Assembly: GCF_017676385.1 (NCBI RefSeq)
Contig: NZ_JAFFZN010000033.1
Coordinates: forward strand, 1-64,000
Direction of reading: 5' to 3'
Origin: Streptomyces spirodelae
Lineage (GTDB): Bacteria > Actinomycetota > Actinomycetes > Streptomycetales > Streptomycetaceae
DNA: 64,000 nt
The position numbers and the translations under genes were made by a program. Shown one piece after another: positions 1 through 6,999 of the stretch (positions are counted from its first letter, which is position 1; every line of letters starts with the position of its first letter). Under the pieces are notes generated by a model. It had not been told where the DNA came from. It made no database searches and was given only the letters and a program-made list of their open reading frames with translations.

Positions 1-1003
1 CTAGGACAACTGGGACGCCAGTAGGACCTGTTAGAACTTTCCCTACTTCATCAAGGCTCGCTGCGCTCGCGGGTGGGTGGGGAGGGGGGAGGTCCCTTCA
101 GGTTCTTCCCGGGGCGGGAGTCTGGCGGCGGTAGGACGCCGACGAGAGCGGTAGCCGGCCAGGACGAACCGAGCACGCTTCGACCCATGAGGCCCTGATC
201 GGTGGCACGGGCGGGCGCGGGAGGGCTTCGCCCTTCCCGGGCGGTGGAGCTTCCCGGTTCGCGGCCAGGGGCGGGGGCTCTTGCCCTGTCGGGCATCCGG
301 CGCCGGCGACCAATCGGCTTTCCAGCCGCCGCTACGGGCTACACCCCACCGGCCCGTACAACGGGCCGGCGCGGGCTCGGGGCTCGGGGCTCTGCTCCTG
401 CCTTCGGCCCGCGCCGCCCCGGCCCCGGCCCCGCGCCACCGAAGATGCCACGGGGTAGCCCGCTTCACGCTTTGGCACGCCTTGAGAACATCGCGCCGGA
501 CCGAGCGCTGAGACCCACCCTCTTACCGCAGCACCGACACCCCAGCACGAGCGGACAGGCCCACGACCAGCCCCCAACCCGACGAGGTACCAGGACGCCG
601 GCGGCAGGGCTCGAAGGGGACGCAGCGCCCGCGGGCGAACCGCCGCAGCGCGCGGGAAGTGAAGGGGCAGGAGAGGGGGGAAGGTGGACGAGACAGCCGG
701 AGACCGTGGCCCGCAGGGGAAAGAGCATGCCTCCGGCGGGGGCGCTCAGGCTCCGAGAGGGAAGGGGGCAGCGCGTGCGACTGCAGGCGCATCGTGGCTG
801 AGGTGGGGAGGGCTTCCCTCCCGCCTGCCGACGACCCAGGCAAAGCCGAGCGGACGCGGCCCAGGGCGTCAAGGTCGTTCGTACAGTAGCGCGCTCCACC
901 TTGACGCCCTGAACCACGCCCACTCCACTCACGTGTGGGTCGACGGCAGACGGGAGGGAAGCCCAAGGGGAGTGGTGGGCGAAGACGGTCTGAAAGGTGC
1001 AGG
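1..1003. other. Gene-free stretch
   Basis: I see no convincing coding sequence in this kilobase. All long open frames are low-complexity Arg/Pro/Ala-rich translations of GC-rich DNA and overlap each other on both strands. It contains a long inverted repeat at 862-911. The motif AACTTTCCCTAC near position 36 resembles AACTTTCTCTAC at 11074, where the AICE cargo begins. The stretch may therefore be the non-coding end of another, older integrative element, but that is inference. Confidence 0.5.
862..911. repeat. 14-bp perfect inverted repeat with 22-nt spacer
   Basis: CAGGGCGTCAAGGT at 862-875 is the exact reverse complement of ACCTTGACGCCCTG at 898-911. The arms are separated by 22 nt. No T-tract follows and the flanks are gene-free, so this could be a terminator, a replication or transfer origin hairpin, or a protein-binding site. 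It lies more than 90 bp beyond the stop of the phosphoribosyltransferase gene transcribed towards it. Confidence 0.7.
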
Positions 1004-1513
1004 TCAGAGCGCTTCCTTGTTCTCCTTGGGCGCCTCTCCCGACCTATGTACTGGAGGCAAGACACTCCAAGGGAAGTTGATCCACTGGTCGGTCCGCTTC
1101 CAGACGTAGTCGCACTTCACCAAGGAGTGCGACTTCTCATAGACAACCGCGCTCCGCGCCTCCGCCACGTGCGCGGCGCAGAAGTCCTGCACCAGCTTGA
1201 GCGTCTTACCGGTGTCGGCGACATCGTCGGCGATGAGGACCTTCTTGCGGCTGAGGTCCACGACATTCGGCACGGGCGGCAACATCACCGGCATGGCGAG
1301 CGTCTCACCCACACCGGTATAGAACTCCACGTTCATCACATGGAGGTTCTTCACGTCGAGCGCGTAGCCGAGCCCGCCCGCCACGAAGAGGCCGCCCCGG
1401 GCAATCGAGAGGATGATGTCCGGCTCGTACCCGTCGTCGGCCACCCGCTGCGCCAGCTCCCGGATGGCCTGCCCGAAGACTGTGTACGTCAGGTTCTCGC
1501 GCTCGTCACTCAC
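1004..1513 (-). CDS. Phosphoribosyltransferase-domain protein
   Basis: This 169-residue protein has the type I phosphoribosyltransferase fold. The PRPP loop reads VLIADDVADTGKTL (about residues 92-105), with the usual acidic pair followed by DTGKT. An upstream segment IILSIARGGLFVAG matches the small-molecule loop of xanthine-guanine phosphoribosyltransferase-like enzymes. It probably salvages a purine base with PRPP, or acts as a regulatory relative; the exact base cannot be read. Translation starts at GTG, preceded by a GGAAAGA-like ribosome site. It follows dcd on the same strand after 44 bp, so the two probably form a nucleotide metabolism operon. Confidence 0.85.
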   Translation of the reverse strand: MSDERENLTYTVFGQAIRELAQRVADDGYEPDIILSIARGGLFVAGGLGYALDVKNLHVMNVEFYTGVGETLAMPVMLPPVPNVVDLSRKKVLIADDVADTGKTLKLVQDFCAAHVAEARSAVVYEKSHSLVKCDYVWKRTDQWINFPWSVLPPVHRSGEAPKENKEAL

Positions 1514-1557
1514 AGGCGGCTCTTTCCACTCTCGCGTCTCGACTTCTTCTCAGCGGC

Positions 1558-2133
1558 TCACACGTGGGTGCGGTGAAAGTTCAGGTACGAGCGGGAGGGA
1601 GTGGGCCCGCGCTGATTCTGGTAGCGGGAGCCGTACTGCGCCGACCCGTACGGATGCTCCGCGGGTGACGTCAGCCGGAACATGCACAGCTGGCCGATCT
1701 TCATACCGGGCCACAGCTTCATGGGCAGCGTCGCCACGTTCGACAGCTCCAGCGTCACATGACCGGAGAAGCCCGGGTCGATGAAGCCCGCCGTCGAGTG
1801 CGTCAGCAGCCCCAGCCGCCCCAGCGAACTCTTCCCCTCCAGCCGCGAGGCGACATCCTCCGGCAGCGAGATCACCTCGTACGTGGACGCCAGCACGAAC
1901 TCCCCGGGATGCAGGATGAACGGCTCGTCGCCCTCGGCCTCGATCAGCCGCGTCAGGTCGGGCTGCTCCACGGCGGGGTCGATGTGCGGGTAGCGGTGGT
2001 TCTCGAACACCCGGAAGAAACGGTCCAGCCGGACGTCGATGCTGGAGGGCTGCACCATCGCCGGATCGTATGGATCGATCCGCACCCGGCCGGCGTCGAT
2101 CTCGGCCCGGATGTCCTTGTCTGAGAGAAGCAC
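1558..2133 (-). CDS. dcd: dCTP deaminase
   Basis: This 191-residue protein deaminates dCTP to dUTP for thymidylate synthesis. It matches the trimeric dCTP deaminase/dUTPase family over its full length, with the N-terminal MLLSDKDI, the nucleotide-binding GKSSLGRLGLLTHSTAG segment and the following PGFSGHVTLEL. The C-terminal YQNQRGPTPSRS tail is typical of the actinobacterial enzyme. The start is GTG at 2133. It is a core chromosomal gene and lies upstream of the phosphoribosyltransferase gene in transcription order. Confidence 0.97.
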   Translation of the reverse strand: MLLSDKDIRAEIDAGRVRIDPYDPAMVQPSSIDVRLDRFFRVFENHRYPHIDPAVEQPDLTRLIEAEGDEPFILHPGEFVLASTYEVISLPEDVASRLEGKSSLGRLGLLTHSTAGFIDPGFSGHVTLELSNVATLPMKLWPGMKIGQLCMFRLTSPAEHPYGSAQYGSRYQNQRGPTPSRSYLNFHRTHV

Positions 2134-2240
2134 GGGCCGAGACTACGCGCATGAAGCGGGGCCGGCCCAATCGGACCGGCCCCGCCACAGCGAGGGACGC
2201 GCTCTCGGGCCCCCGAGAAGGCCGCGTCCCCTCTCAGCTC

Positions 2241-2408
2241 TCACCCCTTCCGCTGCCGCCCCACGGGCACCGCCTGCCGCAGCCGCCCGCACTGGGGACA
2301 GCGCAACAGCCGCCCTGGCCCGATCCGGGAGGACCCCAACTGCTGCATCGGGAACGTCGAGGTGCTGAACACGTGCCCCTCGGCACACCGGACAACGGTG
2401 GATTCCAT
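2241..2408 (-). CDS. Small zinc-ribbon protein (55 aa)
   Basis: This is a short gene of 55 codons plus stop, starting ATG GAA TCC ACC and ending at TGA. The product begins MESTVVRCAEGHVFSTSTFP and later has LLRCPQCGRLRQAVPVG. The residues C8/H12 and C37/C40 form a plausible CxxxH...CxxC zinc site. Streptomycetes carry many near-identical short proteins of this form; their function is unknown. It lies on the same strand as dcd and upstream of it. Confidence 0.75.
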   Translation of the reverse strand: MESTVVRCAEGHVFSTSTFPMQQLGSSRIGPGRLLRCPQCGRLRQAVPVGRQRKG

Positions 2409-2625
2409 CGCTTCCCTCTCCCCAGTTACGTGGATGCGTGGACGACAAAAGCCACGTTAGGGGATGAGCCCGACGCCCTACCGCCCGGCACTCCGCCCCC
2501 ACCGTACGCCCCCCAACTCACCGCCCCCACACCCCGGAACAGCAGAAAGACCCAGGCCATATGCGGCCAGGGTCTCCCATGAGGTACAGTGTCCGACGAC
2601 GAGCCACCCCACCATCCGGCTCCTC

Positions 2626-2699
2626 GCGGGCGTAGTTTAATGGTAGAACATGAGCTTCCCAAGCTCAGAGCGCGGGTTCGATTCCCGTCGCCCGCTCCA
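2626..2699 (+). tRNA. tRNA-Gly (anticodon CCC)
   Basis: The seven-base acceptor arms GCGGGCG (2626-2632) and CGCCCGC (2689-2695) pair perfectly, followed by discriminator T and an encoded CCA. The anticodon arm TGAGC-TTCCCAA-GCTCA gives anticodon CCC. The T arm is GCGGGTTCGATTCCCGT. The gene remains intact because the inserted element restores its 3' half. Confidence 0.97.
2656..2697 (+). repeat. attL: 42-bp tRNA-derived attachment core
   Basis: These 42 bases of tRNA-Gly, from the anticodon loop to the acceptor end, recur exactly at 14590-14631 and with one mismatch at 15767-15809. This is the signature of tyrosine-recombinase integration at a tRNA 3' end. The integrase gene begins its 3' end only 54 bp to the right, as usual for AICEs. 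Confidence 0.95.
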
Positions 2700-2703
2700 C
2701 GAC

Positions 2704-2732
2704 GAAGACCCAGGTCAGCGATCTGGGTCTTC
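2704..2732 (+). terminator. Terminator after tRNA-Gly
   Basis: GAAGACCCAG (2704-2713) pairs with CTGGGTCTTC (2723-2732), followed by a GTTGTTGT tail. It lies directly behind the tRNA and in front of the integrase 3' end, so it may stop transcription from both sides. Confidence 0.75.
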
Positions 2733-2750
2733 GTTGTTGTCTGGACCAGT

Positions 2751-3920
2751 TCAGGCGTCCCGTGCCAGATCCGTGCCAGAACGCCCGTCGTCGTCGCGGG
2801 TGCCCTTCTTGCGCTCGGCCCGCACGAGGGCATCCAGTCCGGCGGCTACCTCCTTCTGCCGTTCGTCGTCGGAGTGCTGATAGATCAGCGCGGCCCGCTC
2901 GGACGACTGGCCAGCGCGGACCATCGTGTCCTTGAGCGTGGCGCCGGAACGCGTCGAGAGGGTGTGGCCGGTATGGCGTAGGTCATAGAACCGGAAGTCG
3001 TCCGGCAGCCCCGCCTTACGCCGAGCCCGGCTCCACTTCCGCCCGAAGGTGGAACGGCGGAACGGGGCACCTCGCTCACCGACGAACAGCAACCCGTCCG
3101 GTTCTTTCTCCGCGAACCACGCGACGTGCCGTTCGAGGTCCTTCTTCATGAAGGCCGGGAGGGTGAGGAACCGCTTCCCCGCTTCGGACTTCGTCTCACC
3201 CGGCGCCCGTTCACCGGTACACAGCTCCGGCTCCGCCCGACGAATCCAGACGCCAACACGCTCCAGGTCGACATCCGAGCGGCGCAAGCCCGCCTGTTCC
3301 TCGGGGCGGGCCGGACCGTACGCGGCGATGTAGACCATGAGGCGCCAGCGCGGCCCCATGGCGTCGGCGATGGCGTCCACCTGGGCGACGGTCGCGACGC
3401 GCCGTTCGGCTGCCGACTCCTTCCCCGCTCCCTTGATCCGGCAGGGATTGCGGCGGATCAGCTCATCCTCGACAGCCGTTTCCATGATGGCTTTCAGCAG
3501 CTGGTAGGACTTGGCCACCGTGGTCTTGGCCCCAGTCGCCTTGAGCCGTTCCATGCGCCACGTGCGCACGCGAGGCGCGGTGATCTCCTCTAGGTCGTAC
3601 TCCTCAAAAGTGGGCAGCAGATGCAGACGGAGGAGACGCAGGTAAAGCTCTTCCGTAGTCGCCGACAGGCCCCTCTCATCCACCCAGGTGAGCGCGTAGT
3701 CCCGGAAGTTCACGGCCCCGGCATCAGGGTCCTGCCACTCCCCCCGGCGGATCTCCGTCCGCTTCTCGGCAAGCCAGTCGTCAGCGTCGCCTGTCGTCTC
3801 GAAGGTGAATGGCGCTGGCCTCATCACTCCGTCAGGCCCGGGATAGCGCGCCTGGTACCGCCCGGAGGGAAGCCGCCGGATCGCCCCGAAGCGGCGCCGC
3901 CTGCCTCTGCTGTTCGCCAT
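2751..3920 (-). CDS. int: Tyrosine site-specific recombinase (integrase)
   Basis: This 389-residue phage-type integrase would catalyse insertion into and excision from tRNA-Gly. The N-terminal half has the SAM-like DNA-binding region (TWVDERGLSATTEELYLRLL). The catalytic half shows the first Arg in GPARPEEQAGLR, the box II segment YDLRHTGHTLS and the nucleophile Tyr in AALIYQHSD. Two usual positions deviate: the first His of HxxR is Tyr, and the GHSS His is Gln. The same variants are, to my knowledge, common in streptomycete AICE integrases, so the enzyme need not be dead. ATG at 3920 overlaps the excisionase stop by one base. It is the last gene of a long leftward operon and abuts attL. Confidence 0.95.
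   Translation of the reverse strand: MANSRGRRRRFGAIRRLPSGRYQARYPGPDGVMRPAPFTFETTGDADDWLAEKRTEIRRGEWQDPDAGAVNFRDYALTWVDERGLSATTEELYLRLLRLHLLPTFEEYDLEEITAPRVRTWRMERLKATGAKTTVAKSYQLLKAIMETAVEDELIRRNPCRIKGAGKESAAERRVATVAQVDAIADAMGPRWRLMVYIAAYGPARPEEQAGLRRSDVDLERVGVWIRRAEPELCTGERAPGETKSEAGKRFLTLPAFMKKDLERHVAWFAEKEPDGLLFVGERGAPFRRSTFGRKWSRARRKAGLPDDFRFYDLRHTGHTLSTRSGATLKDTMVRAGQSSERAALIYQHSDDERQKEVAAGLDALVRAERKKGTRDDDGRSGTDLARDA
2761..2782 (+). promoter_or_regulatory. Left arm-type sites for integrase (candidate)
   Basis: CGTGCC occurs at 2761 and 2772, exactly 11 bp apart, the second continuing as AGAAC. The same pair with the same spacing occurs at 14462/14473 and, related, at 15638/15649, each near an att copy. 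Their positions beside every att repeat suggest arm-type binding sites. They lie inside the last codons of int. Confidence 0.55.
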
Positions 3921-4132
3921 CAGGCAGCCCTCCGGTAGCGAGAACGATGGGGGCGACGCGGCTGGACTGTGCGCGCCTCGATGTACGCGGCCAACGCACT
4001 CTCCGGGATCCGGACGTGCCGGCCGACCTTGACGAAGGTGATGCGGCGCTCGGCGATGAGTCGGCGCGGGAAGCGGGGTGTGGTGCCGAGGACTTCGGCG
4101 ACCTGGTCGACGCTGAGGTGCCGGTCCGTCAT
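3920..4132 (-). CDS. xis: Excisionase, helix-turn-helix (MerR/BldC-like)
   Basis: This 70-residue protein begins MTDRHLSVDQVAEVLGTTPR, a winged helix-turn-helix typical of Xis and BldC-like proteins. It continues with VKVGRHVRIPESALAAYIEART. In AICEs such a protein directs the integrase towards excision. Its start codon overlaps the rep stop (ATGA), and its stop touches the int start. Rep, xis and int are thus translationally coupled. The basic tail (PRRPHRSRYRR) would contact DNA. Confidence 0.9.
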   Translation of the reverse strand: MTDRHLSVDQVAEVLGTTPRFPRRLIAERRITFVKVGRHVRIPESALAAYIEARTVQPRRPHRSRYRRAA

Positions 4133-5496
4133 CGGGCGTCGTCTCCTTCCGGGGTGTGGGTGTTGGGGGTGTCCGCGAGGGAGGCGGATAGCCATTGCTC
4201 GGTTGGGGTGAGGCCGGTTCCGGCGTAGGCCCAGTGGGCGAGCACGAGCGTCGTTTGCTCGCTGTCCATCGGCTGTGGATCGTCGCCGCGTGCGATGGCG
4301 GCTTGGAGACGGCGCCATTCGGCGCGGGCGGTGCGGAGGGCTCCGAGGGTGGTGGAGTAGCGGCGGGTCTTGGTGGAGAAGTGGCCCCGGAAGCCGAGCA
4401 TGTGGGCCCAGGCGCGTAGGCGAAGGTGTTCGAGGTCTTTGCGAGCACCGAGGGCCCAGGCGGTGCGGATGAGCCGTTCAGCATGCTGCGGGAGGTTGAG
4501 GGTGGCCAGCTCGGCGACGAAGCGCAGGCGGCGGTCGAGGGTGCCCGTGGCTGTTTCGGCTCCCTTGGTGGCGTACTTGGCGATGTAGGCGGCGACCGCG
4601 CGGTCGGTCAGGGCTTGGCCGCCGTCGAGGTCGGGACCGTGGATCGTGCGGATGTCGAGCTGGCGGCCGAAGGCGAAGGTGTGGGTGCGGCCGTCGAGGA
4701 CCGGGCCAGGAACGACGGCCCGTGTAGCGGCGGCGCGGATGGCGTCGCCCAGCAGCTCGGCCGTAGCCCAGTGCGGGGGCCGGGACTCGCCACCTGCCGG
4801 GCCGTCGAGGCGGATGACGGCGTGGAAGTGGACGGCGCCGCGCTTCTGGTACTCGGCGACCTTCGCGAAGGACACCCGGGCCCTCTCGGGGAGCTCTCGT
4901 TGGGTGAGTCCGGCGCGGCGTGCGATTTCGCGGCGGAGGTGGATGGTGAAGCGGCGCCAGAGCATGCCTGCGTGGGCGTTCCAGAGCACCGCGGATTCGT
5001 AGTCGTACCGTTCCGGGTCCAGCGGCGACCCGAGCGCCGGATCGTCGGCAGCGTGGCGACGGCCGCAGCGGCAGGGACGAGTGCCAGGCCGGTTATGGAC
5101 CGGGCCGAAGCTCGGCGCGGTGAACGTCGCGAAGACGCGTGGGTGAGCGGTGACCTCTTCCGGGGTGCCCTTGCCGCCGCGTAGTCCGGCGGTGATGAGG
5201 TGGAAGGTGTCGCGGCGGTAGGTCTCGGCGCAGGCGGCACAGCGGGTGGTGCGGCGGTTGCCGCAGCGGACCAAGAGGTCACCGGCCGGAAGCTCGGCGG
5301 AATCGAGTCGGCGCAGGGCCGGGCCGATCTCGCCGGTGGTGGTGTCGAGGTTGTGTTCGGTGCGGTGGCCGGCCAGGCGGATGGGGTGGGTGCAGCCGCC
5401 CAGGCCGGAGAGCTGGCGGAGGATACCGGGCAGGGAGCCGGTCGCGGCGAGGTTTGCCAGCTCTGCGAGCGGGGCGGGGTTCGTGCGCGCGATGAT
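4129..5496 (-). CDS. repSA: Rolling-circle replication initiator (RepSA-like), probable AUC start
   Basis: This 455-residue protein initiates replication of the excised circle. It has Cys pairs (RCGNRRTTRCAACAETY, PCRCGRRH), the HUH metal motif in GAVHFHAVIRLDG, and a downstream Tyr motif VAAYIAKYATKG. The conserved N-terminus (IARTNPAPLAELANLA...) continues well upstream of the first TTG at 5274. No ATG, GTG or TTG fits it. A good Shine-Dalgarno AAGGAG (5504-5509) stands seven bases before an in-frame ATC at 5496-5494, so initiation at AUC is proposed. An upstream sequence error turning ATG into ATC is the simplest alternative. It is coupled to xis. Confidence 0.88.
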   Translation of the reverse strand: MIARTNPAPLAELANLAATGSLPGILRQLSGLGGCTHPIRLAGHRTEHNLDTTTGEIGPALRRLDSAELPAGDLLVRCGNRRTTRCAACAETYRRDTFHLITAGLRGGKGTPEEVTAHPRVFATFTAPSFGPVHNRPGTRPCRCGRRHAADDPALGSPLDPERYDYESAVLWNAHAGMLWRRFTIHLRREIARRAGLTQRELPERARVSFAKVAEYQKRGAVHFHAVIRLDGPAGGESRPPHWATAELLGDAIRAAATRAVVPGPVLDGRTHTFAFGRQLDIRTIHGPDLDGGQALTDRAVAAYIAKYATKGAETATGTLDRRLRFVAELATLNLPQHAERLIRTAWALGARKDLEHLRLRAWAHMLGFRGHFSTKTRRYSTTLGALRTARAEWRRLQAAIARGDDPQPMDSEQTTLVLAHWAYAGTGLTPTEQWLSASLADTPNTHTPEGDDAR

Positions 5497-5590
5497 GGTG
5501 CTTCTCCTTCTCTGACTTACGAGTACGGGAAGGGGCCGGGCTGCCGGGGCGGCGGATGCTTGGCGGTATCGAGGCCGCCCCGGTGGCCGT

Positions 5591-5878
5591 TCAGCGGTGG
5601 TGGATGCCGCTGCGGGAGCTGAGGAGCGAGCGCAGGACGAGCGCGGCCACGGCGACGGACACGGCCGTCACGGCGACGGCGGCCAGGAGCGCGATGACGA
5701 CCACACCGCCGACGATCACGGCAGCGACGACTCCCGAGCTGACCGAGGGCAGCGACCGCTGCGGCGGCGTGGCGACGGGTGCGGAGTGCTGGCAGCCGCA
5801 GGCCGGGACGTGCGTGTGTTGGGTCGTCGTCGGCAGGTTCGGGTTGGGAGTCTCGGGGAGTTGGGGGCGCAGGAACAT
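5591..5878 (-). CDS. spdD: Spread protein SpdD-like, small membrane protein
   Basis: This 95-residue protein starts at ATG 5878 behind an AGGAGGA ribosome site. The N-terminal half is Pro/Thr-rich with ACGCQH. The C-terminal half is one long hydrophobic stretch, VVAAVIVGGVVVIALLAAVA followed by VTAVSVAVAALVLRSLL, giving one or two membrane segments. This layout matches SpdD proteins, which help intramycelial spread of the transferred element (pocks). It lies between rep and the other spd-type genes on the same strand. Confidence 0.8.
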   Translation of the reverse strand: MFLRPQLPETPNPNLPTTTQHTHVPACGCQHSAPVATPPQRSLPSVSSGVVAAVIVGGVVVIALLAAVAVTAVSVAVAALVLRSLLSSRSGIHHR

Positions 5879-5892
5879 CAGTTGTCCTCCTG

Positions 5893-6087
5893 TCAGTCGT
5901 GGGTGCCGTTGACGGTTTCGACTCCGGTGCGGGTGCCGTTGTCGATGGCGGGGGCGAGGATGGTGTCGGCGAGGTAGAAGCCGAACAGGGCGATCACGAC
6001 GACGAGCCAGACGCGGACGCCGAGGAACTTCACGGCGCCCCACACGAGCAGGCCCAGGACAACGCCTAGAGGCAGGTTCACGGACAT
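5893..6087 (-). CDS. Small membrane protein of the spread (spd) operon
   Basis: This is a 64-residue protein beginning MSVNLPLGVVLGLLVWGAVK, with ATG at 6087 preceded by AAAGGAG. Two hydrophobic helices (residues 6-24 and 26-44) are visible, followed by a short polar tail. Only 14 bp separate it from spdD. By position and size it is a Spd-type accessory protein for spread; sequence alone does not assign which one. Confidence 0.75.
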   Translation of the reverse strand: MSVNLPLGVVLGLLVWGAVKFLGVRVWLVVVIALFGFYLADTILAPAIDNGTRTGVETVNGTHD

Positions 6088-6100
6088 GCGGGGACTCCTT

Positions 6101-6292
6101 TCAGCGGATGGGGCAGCGGTGGGTGCGTGCGGCCAGTTCGGCGGCGGCGCGTGAGTCGTAGTCGGCGGAGAAGCCGCAGCGCGGGGCGGTGCAGGCGGCG
6201 GTGTGCTTCTCACGGCCCCGGCCGTCGTTGGCGGTCCCGACCTGTACGGGGCCGATGCGGGCCACGGAGCGGAAGCGGCGGTTGAGCGGCAT
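6101..6292 (-). CDS. Mobile element transfer protein (63 aa)
   Basis: The product contains KHTAACTAPRCGFSADYDSR and ends THRCPIR. Its Cys/His set (H30, C34, C39, H59, C60) suggests a small zinc-binding domain. Near-identical short proteins occur at this place in many streptomycete AICEs, between DUF2637 and spd genes, and are usually labelled mobile element transfer proteins. The molecular role is not known. Confidence 0.8.
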   Translation of the reverse strand: MPLNRRFRSVARIGPVQVGTANDGRGREKHTAACTAPRCGFSADYDSRAAAELAARTHRCPIR

Positions 6293-6312
6293 AGCGCAGT
6301 CCTCCAGTTCGG

Positions 6313-6921
6313 TCAGGTGAGTTGGGCGGCAATCTGGTCGGCGAGCGGTGCAGGGACACCGAGACGGGCGCGAAGGGTGTCAGCATCGATGGGGGCGCCG
6401 GTGCGCGTCTGGTGGGCGTCGGCGATCTTGCGTGCGTGCTCGATGAGGGCGGTTGGGACGGCAGCCGAGGACGCGGGAGCCGGGTCCGGGTGCACTGGTT
6501 CGACCGTCAGGGCGGGCTCCGCCTCCGGGGCAGCGTCAGCGGCCGGTGTCGTACTGCTGTGGGCGAGGAGGGTTCCGCCGAGGAAGGCCAGCGCAGGCCA
6601 CCCGGCGACGAGGATGCGGAGCCAGTCGGGCACGTCGCCCAGGTCGAGGAGTCCGGCAGTGGCGATGTTGGCGCCCAGGGAGGCCGTGAGGGCGACGAGG
6701 AACCAGCACCAGCCCGCCGCCCGGTCACGACCCGAGCGCAGCCGACGCCAGGCAGCCACAAGCAGAAGGTCAACCGACACCGGGTAGGCCCAGGCTTTCC
6801 AGCCGTCTTGCCCGGCCGCCGAGGCCAGGTCGTGCAGGTGCGCGAAGGACAGCGCAGCAGCGATGACCGCCTGTACGAGCACGGCATCTACGCGGGCGAG
6901 GTGCGCGCGCATGGGTGGCAC
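6313..6921 (-). CDS. DUF2637 membrane protein
   Basis: This 202-residue protein has the DUF2637 signature: LSFAHLHDLASAAGQDGWKA then WAYPVSVDLLLVAAW. There are four hydrophobic segments in the first 120 residues, then a flexible Pro/Ala/Glu linker and a helical C-terminal tail (LIEHARKIADAHQTRTGAPI). DUF2637 genes accompany Tra in AICEs and plasmids, so a role at the membrane in transfer or spread is likely. ATG at 6912 is an alternative start three codons downstream. Confidence 0.85.
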   Translation of the reverse strand: MPPMRAHLARVDAVLVQAVIAAALSFAHLHDLASAAGQDGWKAWAYPVSVDLLLVAAWRRLRSGRDRAAGWCWFLVALTASLGANIATAGLLDLGDVPDWLRILVAGWPALAFLGGTLLAHSSTTPAADAAPEAEPALTVEPVHPDPAPASSAAVPTALIEHARKIADAHQTRTGAPIDADTLRARLGVPAPLADQIAAQLT

Positions 6922-6999
6922 CTCCTTTCGTTTTCGGCATGGGAGGGGTAGGGAGTTGGCGCGAGGGCAGGCGCGCCGGCCGAGTCGGAGAGTGGAAGG

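Noticed and set aside
202..801. Long open frame in the first kilobase
   Set aside because: Arg/Pro/Ala-rich low-complexity translation with other overlapping frames on both strands and no ribosome site; typical shadow of GC-rich non-coding DNA.
2143..2502. 119-codon frame on the minus strand near dcd
   Set aside because: The real gene there is the 55-residue zinc-ribbon frame at 2241-2408; the longer frame has no family features.
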